Assembly: GCF_965363235.1 (NCBI RefSeq)
Contig: NC_134846.1
Coordinates: forward strand, 57,029,121 to 57,093,120
From: Mytilus galloprovincialis
Taxonomy: Eukaryota > Mollusca > Bivalvia > Mytilida > Mytilidae
Direction: 5' to 3'
DNA length: 64,000 nt
Shown here: positions 49,401 through 61,400 of the stretch, in pieces
Numbering within the stretch: the stretch's first letter is position 1
How the letters are laid out: every line of letters starts with the position of its first letter
Position numbers and translations under genes: made by a program
Notes under the pieces: generated by a model
Database searches by the model: none
The model's input: only the letters and a program-made list of their open reading frames with translations
Told to the model about the DNA's origin: nothing

Positions 49401-52400
49401 TATTTTTTAAAATATCAATCTTCACAGTTAATGCTAAACATGCTTAGCTAATCATGAACTATTTTACTTGTGAACTGTAAAAACAAATATATTGTAAAAT
49501 CTCTGTTTCATTGAAATTAAATTTAAAGGGGGTATCTCAGAATTGGTTTTTGTTGTTTAGAAAATTTAATTTTGAATATATATGTAATCATGGTAATATT
49601 GTGAACAGAGAAAAAAAACATAGAGTTGTATACACAATGCAGTTGCAACGTCACACTGACTTTTGCATTTTCAGTAATTTTTTAAACTGGTGTGGATGAT
49701 TGAAATCATTTATTTTCATTAAAAGGATGAATGTCGATTTTTAAAACAAAACAGAAACTTCAGTCACAATAGTACATGATTTGTAAGAAAATCTGTCATG
49801 TCTGAAATTTTTTGTATAAGATAGCAAACATTTAACAGTTTGTTTCATAGTTTCTATTTAAAAAAAATATTAATTTGATATTTTCTTGTTGTAATTTTAA
49901 CAAAGATTATGTACTATTTCCTTTGACCATACTTTATATTCTATTAAAATCTATTTCATTTTTTGTATAGGAGGAGAGAGCCAAGCTTGCTGAAGAAAAC
50001 TACAGTTTGTTAGTTAAGTATCTACAGAAAGGAAAGATTTTACAATCTGTTCAACCAAACAAATCTAAACTGATAACATTGCTGGCTAACTGGTTCACTA
50101 TTAATAATGGCCAGTTATACTACAAGAGACCAGATAGAGATTTTAATGTCTGTCTGGAAATAGCAGCAAGAGCCAAGAAAAATGCCATTAGGAATGCTCA
50201 TGTTATTACAGGTTTGTTATATTCATATTTACTTTCAAGAGTTTACAAAAGGTTATGACCCTATTTTGAATTAAAAAATAAAGTTGTAACATCAAATGAG
50301 GTTGCTCGTCAAAAGTTTTGTTTAAGTACATTAGTTGTAAAATGTTAAAGCATTTCATGAAAGTTTTGAATAAAATGAAAGAAATCAACCTTGGGTCAGA
50401 AAAATGTAGCAAAGCTTTTATTTAAGGAATGTAAATTAATTCAAAGGATTATTTATATTATCATGTTCTGCAAGATACATTTATTTTGACTGCTGGTACT
50501 AATAGAATAGCACCAACAAAAAAGTTTTGTTCTTAAGTTGAGGCCATGATATATAATTATTATGATTTGTTTAGTAAGTGGAAACCATTTAAACCAACCT
50601 GACACGTTACAAATGTTAAGTGAAGGATATATATGGAATGGTATGAAGGAAAACTGTGAAGATTTTGTACATTCTTGCTGTAAACACCCAAAACCAGCTA
50701 ACATCAAAAGAAATGCTGCATTTAAAAAATTTGATCTTCTGCAAAGAGTTTCACTGTTCAAGAAGATAAGAGTTATGGTGAGTTTGTTTGAATGTACTCT
50801 CAGGTGTAAACACCATATCATTATAATAGAACTAAGACAGAGCACACATTTTTAAGAAGGGTGATGATGCTTTTCCAAGGGATAACAAGACAGATTTGAC
50901 AATTGCATAGAAATTTGATCATTAAAAAAAAGTATTTCTTGAATTACCTATAGGACTGCAAGTGTTCTTTTTCATAATATTGATTATTACACATGAGATA
51001 CCAATTTTTTGTTGATTTCTTGTGTATGTGTTAACCACAAGTTTACCCTGTTTATATGTTCTTATTTACAAATTATCCTTATTCTTGTATACAGGTTATG
51101 TCAAAACTACTATCCATTAAAAAACAAAAGTTTTAACAGTGTCATTAATGAAAGTGATACATGTACCTTAACAGATAATCGGAAAGAATAATATTCATCA
51201 AAAGTATTTTTTTTTCATTTCAGCAAGATGATCCAAAGATGACACAAACAACTAAGCAGCATAAGTCAACAGCTTTATTAAGATATCAGAAAATTTTAGA
51301 TGACACAGCTCAAGATAGTTTCAGAACAGACAATGATCCCACAGAACGTTCTAGTGAGTTAGTAGAAATTACAGAAAATGGCCAACCACATCATGAACAA
51401 GAGAATGAGATGGAAAATGAAAACTCTGAAGTGTGTGAAATTACAGATGCTGAAACGTCTGTGACAAATAAAATTATAAAAATGGACGAAGAAGTAGAAG
51501 ATCTGGATGAGATAAGCAGAAACGAGCCATCGTCCTCTCAAGAAGAACAGACTATGATTTGTGATTCTCATGACGTTATTGAACAGCATGTAGACGGTAT
51601 TGAGCAAATAATTTTATATAGTAAACATCAGATTCAAGATGAACAGGATATAAATCAACAAACAGTCCTTCATGAGGAGGCAAAAATTCACACATCTAAT
51701 CTGCATACACATTCTAATGAAGAAATGGAAAATGAAGAATTAGTGGATAATTTGACTTTAGAGACTGCTGGTGGTAGACAAGAAGATGTCATTAAACAAG
51801 AACATCGTTATACCTCATCAAGGGTGGTCGATACTACAGTTTCTGGAATGATTCCATTGGAAGAAGCTCTTCTTCTTTGCTCATCTGATAATAATTTACA
51901 GGGCTCAGAAGTAACACATATAATTAAGCATAAGGAGCATGATACAGCAGTTGAGAACAAAATGGTAGACAGTAAACCAACACAGACAGAGTATCTTAGA
52001 AGTGTTTCTGATGAGGTTACATTGTCAGCCATCAGATCTATAATGCCGTCTGATGAGCATGATGAGGAGGAAGGAGAAATGTATGATGAAGAAACAGAAT
52101 CAGAGAATGAAGAAATGACTGCCACAGGCGGTAGGTTATGTTATCTCAGGTTTTTGGAAAAAAGTTATATTCCTCGGCTTGGAGCATATGTTGCATGCCT
52201 GTCCTTTTTAGACTAATAATTTACATTTGTATGTTACATTTTGTATAAGAACATTATAATTTGAAAATGTTGGTTATTATAGCCTAAAACTTGATGAGCC
52301 ATTCAACTGTATATATTCACCAAAAAAATTCTTTTTTCACATAAAAATCCCCAGACCAAACAGACGTGTATTTCTTTTCAAAGTTGTAAAAGTAACTCCC

Positions 52401-55400
52401 CTTTTGCCTATATAGCTTGTGTTAAATTTGAGCATTATAGTTACTCATCAAAACTTAAAAAAATAAGTTGAACCATTTTTGCAGAATATAACATTTAAGG
52501 ATATTAGAAAAAATGTATAAAATTGTATTGTAAAATATTAACTTTAAATCAAGTATAGACCCTTTTATGGAGATAAATGCATGAGCTAACATAAAAGATT
52601 TTTATGACCCTGCAACGAAGTTGTTGGTGCCATTTAGTTTTACCCTTACTAGTGAGAAATTCCGTCTTTCCGAAATTCCGTCATTCCATCATTCTGTCAT
52701 TCCGCAACAAACCATTATACGGAGTTTTTTTCTAAACGCCTTCAGATATTGGGCTGATTTTTGGTTTGTGAGTTTACCATGATGAGTTCCAGATCAATTT
52801 AAAGTTTCGTTCTGCTCTGCTAATTTTTGCTGAAATTACGGGCTTTGGACTTTGATAAATTGTTGAAAATCACAGTTATACAGAGTTTTTTATTAAACGC
52901 CTTCAGATATTGGGCTGATTTTTGGTTTGTGAGTTAACCATGATGAGTTACAGATCAATTTAAAGTTTCGTTCTGCTCCGCTAATTTTTGCTGAAATTAC
53001 GGGCTTTGGACTTTGATAAATTGTTGAAAATCATGGTTATACAGAGTTTTTTCTAAACGCCTTCAGATATTGGGCTAATTTTTGGTATGTGAGGTAACCA
53101 TGATGAGATACAGATCAAGTTTAAGTTTTGTTCCGCTTCGCTAATTTTTGCCGAAATTACAGGCTTTGGACTTTGATAAATTGTTGAAAATAACAGTTAT
53201 ACAGACTTTTTTTTCTAAACACTTTCAGATATTGGACTGATTTTTGGTATGTGAGTTACTCATGATAAGTTACAGTTCAAGTTTAAATTTTGTTGCTCTC
53301 CATTAATTTTTGCCAAAATTAAGGGTTTACAACTTCGAAAATTGTTGAAAATCACAGTTATACAGACTTTTTTTCAATAGGCCTCCACATTTTTAGCTGA
53401 GTTTTGTTAACAGTTATACAGACTCTTTTTCTATAGGCCTCCACATTTTGAGCTGAGTTTTGTTAACAGTTAATTATAATTATGAACATATCAATGTGAG
53501 ACTACCATCATGTTTGTGTCCACATGTGTTATTGAAATTGCAGATTTTTCAATTTTTTGGGACGGGGCCATTCGTGTCGCTTTGACACATCAAGTTTTTT
53601 TAAAAACTCTTACATGCACCAATTTTTATTGAAAAATAGTAAGTACTGAGGTATTCAAATTAAATAAACAATTGGAAATCAATATCAGTTACAACTAATT
53701 GAATCATGTACCTTTTTTGCAGGAAAGATATTTTTATACATGCTTTTTGCCAAAAATTACACAAAGGGAGATAATAATGCCCCCCCTTAAATCTATATAA
53801 TAGCATGTCCCTAATAAGTGGATATTGGAAGAAAATTGTCACACAGCTTGAAATGTTCCATTTTTTTTTTTGTCATTACTTCCCTTTGCATTTTGTATCA
53901 TATGCTATGCTTTGGTAGTCCAAACTTTTTCATAATTAAAGGATGTAAGATAGCATTGTTTGAAAAATATTTTGAAATTTAATTACAGAAAATGACTCAG
54001 ACTGGAAACCAAAAGAAGTCAAATCTAAACAGGACACCAGTGCAATAGTTGGTAGCAAAGACCCTGATTTTGACCCCATAAAGAAGAAATATGATACTAC
54101 AACTAGATTTCGTTGTAAAGAATGTGGGAAATGCATTAGAGGGATCATAAGATACAGAAGTAAGTCAACATTATATTAGTTTGCAGGGTTGGCAGCCTGG
54201 GTTTTTCTGGGCTGGGCTATACTACCAGAAATGGGTAATACTGGGCAATACTGGGCAATATGATATTTTAAGCTTATTTCAACACTAAGGCAGCAACCAT
54301 TTGATTTTCTGGGGGGGGCTATGGTTTTTTTTTCTGTACAAACTTTTTTTTTCGCCTGCGGCGAAAAACAATCTATTTTTTTCGCGACAAGTCGAAAACA
54401 ATTTTTTTCTTTCAATTTTAGCATTACATATAGTGGCAGCTGAGGGTGAAACAAACAATTTTTTTTTCTCAGAATCAAAAACAAATTATTTTTTTCTCCA
54501 AAAACTGGAAACAAACTTTTTTTTCCAAAAAAAACCATAGCCCCCCCCAGAAAATCAAATGGTTGCTGCCTAAAGACTCGTTGTAGTTTCATAGTATTAT
54601 AGCTAAACATTTTATAAAGATAACCAGTCATATGCCAGTGAGAGTCATTTCCATAAGATTGAAAACTCAATTTCATTCTCTTCTCCACTTATTCTTTGTA
54701 AGCGAAATACAAGATTTGCACATTTTTGGATACCGTTTTAATTTCCAAGCATTGTTTTCAATAATTCAAACTTTGAAAAAAATGCATTTTACTGGAGTGT
54801 TAAAATTAATTGTATATTAAATTGCTATATACTGTAAAAGTACTTTTATTCGTGGGGTACCAATTTTCGTGGATGAGTTTATCCATGAATTTAAGTGTCC
54901 AACGAAATAAAACAACCATTGAAAGATCCATCGTCGGGTTTGACTACTGATATGATTAGAAAATATATTGAATAACGCCAAATCTGAGAATACTTTAATA
55001 TCTGTCACAGAACTACAACCGCACTCAGGATTTTACCCATTTTATCTTTAATAACCTAAACTGTACAACTTTTGATCTTTTAATTCTCTTAAAAATATTT
55101 TTGACCTATGAAAGTTAGATTTCCAGTATTGATATGCTAGTATGATAAAGTGTTGATTTTATATCCTCATAGTTCTTTTACATATGCATGATATGGGAAA
55201 TTATAATTTCATGCTGGGCTTAATTTTTATAAGAATTACTTGACAATTCAAGATACGTTTATAGCATTTGTTTATGTTACTGTTTTCTTTAGGTGGCATG
55301 TTAATGGCCTAATTAACACCTTTGATATGGTCTTAATCTGTTGATCACTTTATCATGGGTTAATTAGTGTTATCACTACGATTTACATGGCTTAATGTTT

Positions 55401-58400
55401 ACTTTGCAATTTCCTCAATCCAGACTATTTGTAACCTTCATTTCTAAAGGCTTTAATTTTTAATTTTTTTGAAAACTAAAATCCATGAATTTAAAAACCC
55501 ACGAACATGTAAATATTGCTCAAACCACGAAAATTGATACCCATGAATTAAAGTACTTTCACAGTATATGAAATCATATTTCTAATTAAACACCCTACAG
55601 GGTCTTGTCATAAAACACTGATAGAAAGGAAAAGGCTAATTATTGTAATATAAACATAATTGTGTTCTAAACTGAATAATTACTTATTACTTAGTTTTGT
55701 ACATTTGTACATATAAATTCTTTTAAAGTAAGTTTTCTTACATACATAAAATTGTCATATTGTGTCACATACTGATTGAACATTATACAATAACATAATA
55801 AAAATATACATTAAAACAACAGTACCCAACCATAAGATTGGCTTATGAGACACATATCTACAAAACATGGCATTGTTATTAACTGTTAGTATTAGTTATA
55901 TATATTTGAAAAAAGATTTTTTTGGCTTAAGCTTTATATTAAGACTTTGACCAATCCAGACAGAAGGGTGCTTTCATAGACTTTTAGGAGAGAAATGTTT
56001 TTTCCATTACAATTTGTCTAATTTGTCTCCGTGTACACTTGTCTTAGAGTTGCTTTCTCAAATGTATACACTTTTACATGTTTCATAAGACTCAAACATC
56101 CTTGTTTTCAAAACAAAAGACTCAAACAAGTAAACTTATTTATAAATCAAAATATGTTTATAAATATCTTAAATGAATTGCATTTGTGTTTGTGTTTGAT
56201 CACTGAATTCTCTTTAAAATTCAGGCCAGTATCTTATATATTACTTAGTATTGCAAAGTATTATCCAGTAAAACCCTGTAAAACCCGGGTTTTCCCAGTA
56301 TTTCCTGCTGGGCTGGGCAATACTCTTTTTTGCCAACCCTGTTAGTTTGTGATTAGGTCAGTTTTATGTATGGGAGCCACAAATGGCATACTGGTAGTTT
56401 AAATGTTAGTATCGGTATGTGTTTTCGACAGTTTAAAGGGAACCACTTATTTTAAGTCATTGGAATTTGGTATACAGTGGAATTAACAAGGGCATATCTA
56501 ATTTCCATGGATATAATTAGGCCTGTTTCCTAAATTATATTCTTTTTACTGAAACATTTACTTGTTTAAGTTTGCAATTAGGGCAGTTTGAGTTGAACCA
56601 CTAATGATAAGTAAATGATATTTGGTATGTAGTTGTAATGCCATTGGCACATCTCATTTCAATACATGTACTGTCTTTTTAGGATTGACAATCAGCCCTT
56701 GTTTATTTGCTTTAAAATTTGAGTATAGTTTACATATTACACAGGCAATACATATTTCAAATAAGAATTTGATTTCAACTTATACTATATGTTTTTATTG
56801 CAGCACATGTATATGAACACACAGGCATTTAAACTTTTGATGATGAACATTGTGTTTTATTGCAGCACATGTATATGAACACACAGGCATTTAAACTTTT
56901 GATGGTGAACATTGTGTTTTATTGCAGCACATGTATATGAGCACACAGGCATTTAAACTTTTGATGGTGAACATTGTGTTTTATTGCAGCACATGTATAT
57001 GAACACACAGGCATTTAAACTTTTGATGGTGAACATTGTGTTTTATTGCAGCACATGTATATGAACACACAGTCATTAAACCTTTTGAATGTGAACATTG
57101 TTTTTTTTATTGCAGCACATGTATATGAACACACAGGCATTAAACCTTTTGAATGTGAACATATTGTTTTTTTTATTGCAGCACATGTATATGAACACAC
57201 AGGCATTAAACCTTTTGAATGTGAACATATTGTTTTTTTTATTGCAGCACATGTATATGAACACACAGGTATTAAACCTTTTGAATGTGAACATATTGTT
57301 TTTTTTTATTGCAGCACATGTATATGAACACACAGGCATTAAACCTTTTGAATGTGAACATATTGTTTTTGGAAAGTTTGCTATAGCTATAAAAGGAATG
57401 TATGTTCACTGACAATTCAGATGAATTTAACTTCATTTTGAAAATAAGTATCACAAACACTACTTTGCGGATCGGCCATTGGCTGAAGAGAAAATCAAAA
57501 GAAATCTACGCGAGACAACGTTTCATTCATGAATATTTCATGAATGAACATTTTCCCGCACTATTTTTTACTATGTACGATATTAACAACTGTTTGCTAT
57601 TGAATAAGTGAAAGCCCGAGTGTATCGAAAGAGTCTGATATGCGAGAACAAGTTGATATTTGACCAAGTTGTCGGATAATTGACAAGTGATAATGGTTTG
57701 ATTTATTTTAACAATACACAGGTGATAGAATATAAAATAATCAATAATTATATGGCTAATGTCTGACGCCAAGGATGAGCAAAGGTAAATACCGGCTTTG
57801 ATAGAAAAGTGCATTGTTTTTGTCAAACTGACATCGATCTGAAAGTTTTGATGCCAAAAATCATTCGAAAACTTTTAATTCCGATATTTAAATACTAGCT
57901 GTTTCACATTCCAATGTGAAACAGATATAAGGACCTTCACTCGTTCAGTATGCTTAAGTGGATCAAACTGACAACAGAAAAACATTGTCTTAATGGCAAT
58001 AAGTATCATAGCATCTGTATAATTTAAAAGCAACTGAGTCATCATCTACTTCTTAGAATATATTATAGTTCAGTGTATCAAGACCGAGATCAAGCTAAAG
58101 ACAAGTGCTGTTAAATTATTAAAATGATTTAAAAACATATGTCCATGTACCAACAAAATGACTTTCTTTGTGCTTAACAATGCAGTGGCGGATCCAGAAC
58201 TTTTTATCCTCACACTTTATTCCTGGGGCAGTATGATTCTTTAAGATTTACCTATAATTAACAATGGGTTGTCCTAGCACAGAGGCAATGATTACTAGTA
58301 TATATAATAAATGGCTTAAAACAAAAATCTCAAATGTCATTGCCTCAATGGAAAATTACACAGCAGCAACTTAAATGTGTTACAGAGTTATAAGCACCTC

Positions 58401-61400
58401 AGATCAACATTGTATGAATCTAGTTTATATAAACTTTTTATTCCTGAGGTCATACTACTATTGTTATGCCCCCACCATATTGAGTTTTATCCTTGTTTTT
58501 TTCTGTAAGTATGTACGTCCCTTACTTGTACATACGTCCATACATCCCAAAATTGATTTCTGTTCTCTTACTTTAGTTTGCCTGAACCAAATTTTATGAA
58601 ACTTATATGCAATGCTTATAACCACAAAACACAAGTCAAGTTTGAATTTTGTTGGCGTCACTTTTACCATTCTAGATGTAAAGGGGTAAAATTTTCAGTA
58701 TATCCTATCAAGTATATATATACCCTTATATATAAGTTTGACTTGTAGCTTTCTTCGGTTATACGTTTATCAGGTGAACATAAAAACGATCTTTAGATTT
58801 AGAAGTATAGATATATGAAATAAGAATGTGTCCATAGTTATGATAGTACACAGATGCTGGCCAATTCGCACTATCATTTTCTATGTTCAGTGGATTGTGA
58901 AAATGGAGTAAAAACTCTAATTTTGCATTAAAATTAGAAAGATTATATCATAGGAAACATATGTACTAAATTTCAAGTTGATTGGACTTAAACTTCATCA
59001 AAACTACCCGGACCAAAAACTTTAACCTGAATGGGACAGATGAACAGACGGAAAGACGGATGGATGAACGAACGGTACGACGTAAGGACGGATGGACAAC
59101 CGGACACACAGACCAGAAAACATAATGCCCATACATGGGGCATAAAAAGTGATTTTTGGAAATTGCTGGCGAGACAAAGGTTTAGTTTGAAAAATCAAAA
59201 CTGTGATTAAATACATTTTGAAATAATGCACGTCTATAACCTATTTGAAATAATACACATATACAGTTGCAAACTTTCCAGAGGTGCTATCCAGCACTCT
59301 GATTTATTGCAGCACATGTATATGAACATACAGGCATTAAACCTTTTGAATGTGAACATTGTTTTTTTATATTGCAGCACATGTATATGAACACACAGGC
59401 ATTAAACCCTTTGAATGTGAACATTGTTTTTTTATTGCAGCACATGTATATGAACATACATGCATTAAACCTTTTGAATGTGGACATTGTTTTTTTATTG
59501 CAGCACATGTATTTGAACACACAGGCATTACACATTTTGAATGTGAACAATGTGTTTTTATTGCATCACATGTATATGAACACACAGGCACTTAAACTTT
59601 TGATGGTGAACATTGTGTTTTTATTGCAGCACATGTATATGAACACACAGGCATTAAACCTTTTGAATGTGAACATTGTTTTTTTTTATTGCAGCACATG
59701 TATATGAACACACAGGCATTAAACCCTTTGAATGTGAACATTGTGATAAAAGATTCACAACTTTAAAGACAAAGAAAATCCACATGATGAGACATACTGG
59801 AGGTCAACAATTTCTGTAAGTCATTAGCTTTGTAGAACTTGTTTTTTATTATCGTCACTTTTAGTTTTTCATCAGTGAATGGAATCTTTAGAAATTTAAT
59901 TTATGTAAAATTGTGCCTGATTCTAATTTTTTGTTGTATATTTGCATCTGGAATATACACATTTATTCTTAAACCAGTTGTTGGCATGATAAGGATTATA
60001 TTCTTCTCAAATATTTTATGATGGTATGATACTAAAGCCCTAACGGGAGGGATTGTACTTGATTTTCATATGATGAAGACATAATCTTTCAATCAGTTTA
60101 ATGGAGGTCTGGAGCTGGCATTTCAGTAACTGCTAGTCCTTTGTTACTTTATGTATTATTGTCATTTTACTTAGTTTCTTTTGTTACCTATTACGACATT
60201 CTTTTAAACTGAGTTTTACTGTGCATATTGTTGTATGTTTCTTTATTCAACATTCACTAGATGTATAGGGGGAGGGTTGAGATCTCACAAAATATGTTTA
60301 ATCCTGCAGCATTTTTGCGCCTGTCCCAAGTCGGGAGCCTCTGTTTTTTGTTAGTCTTGTATGTTTTTTTTAATTTTAGTTCATTTATATGTTTTGGAGT
60401 TTAGTGTGAAGTTCATTTTTACTGAACTAGTACACAATTGTTTTAGGGTGCGGAGGACCACCTCTTAGTGTGGGATTTTCTTGCTGTGTTGAAGACCCAT
60501 TTAAGGCCTTTGGCTGTTATCTGCTTTTTTGTCAGGTTTTTTGTCACTTTGATATATTCCCCATTTCCATTCTCAATTTTATTATCTAATTTTTTTAAAA
60601 ACATCGTTGATTTCTTCATACATAACCAAGCCAGTGGTCTAAGTAGTGGAACTACTGTATTAATAGCTTACGAGTTCAAGTGCAGCTCATGTCAGGTACT
60701 TTTGACTCCATTCTTATATGACTAGAATTGTCAGTTTTTCCTACCTATTTTTCCTATATAAGATTTTTTTTTAAATACATGTACAAATACCTACAATACC
60801 AATAACAATTTGCAAATTATGAAAGTGAGGGGGCTTTTTTCTCATTTTTTTCCACTGAACATGACTTTCTATGAAAAAGAAGTCGGTGAAGTATATAGGA
60901 AGATGCAGTCATCATTTGTCCTTCCTCAATTACAAAATTAGATTCATTATATATAAACAAGTTATACTTGACATCCTCCCTAATATTGTTTTAATTTGTT
61001 TATTGCAATGTAGTAGTACATATGTATTTTTATATACAAAACAGTAGAAAAATTGACGAAGCTTATACAATGCTTCATATGTTGATGTTCATGCCCTTTA
61101 AAACTGATGTAATATTGATGTTGCAACTTCATCTGTTTGTTCTTATGAGCAATTTTGACCAAAAAAAAGGAAAGTTTACACAACTTGAAGAGAAAATTAT
61201 TTCAGAAAAAGAAAAAAAGGTCTTTTTTTCTCAAAATATTTTTTTTTGACTGACCATGAGATTCCAGGGGAAAAAGTGAAGTATATAGGAAGATACAGTT
61301 ATCACTTGTCTTTCATCTGTTATAAAAATAGATCAATTATACATAAATAAGTTATACTTAAGACATCCTTCCTAATCTAGTTGTTAAATCTTTTTTTGAA

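Larger units (their letters stand above)
54184..56341. mobile_element. 2.16-kb hAT-like element with 8-bp duplication
   Basis: Ends CAGGGTTGGCA and TGCCAACCCTG are perfect 11-mers, continued by imperfect GGGCTGGGC... inverted sequence. The duplication TTAGTTTG is exact at 54176-54183 and 56342-56349. No transposase frame, so non-autonomous. It starts 24 bp after the exon 6 donor of gene C. Two other elements are nested inside. Confidence 0.85.

Noticed and set aside
52131-52216. Extension of gene C exon 5 to a stop at 52216
   Set aside because: A donor (ACAGGCG|GTAGGT) at 52130 joins in phase to exon 6 with zinc-finger sequence, so the extension is intron. A truncated isoform by intron retention remains possible.
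56804-57460. Overlapping frames on both strands translating as repeats with YCSTCI/HVYEHTG
   Set aside because: Products of the exon-derived satellite. None has a plausible start or donor, and units of differing length break the frame.
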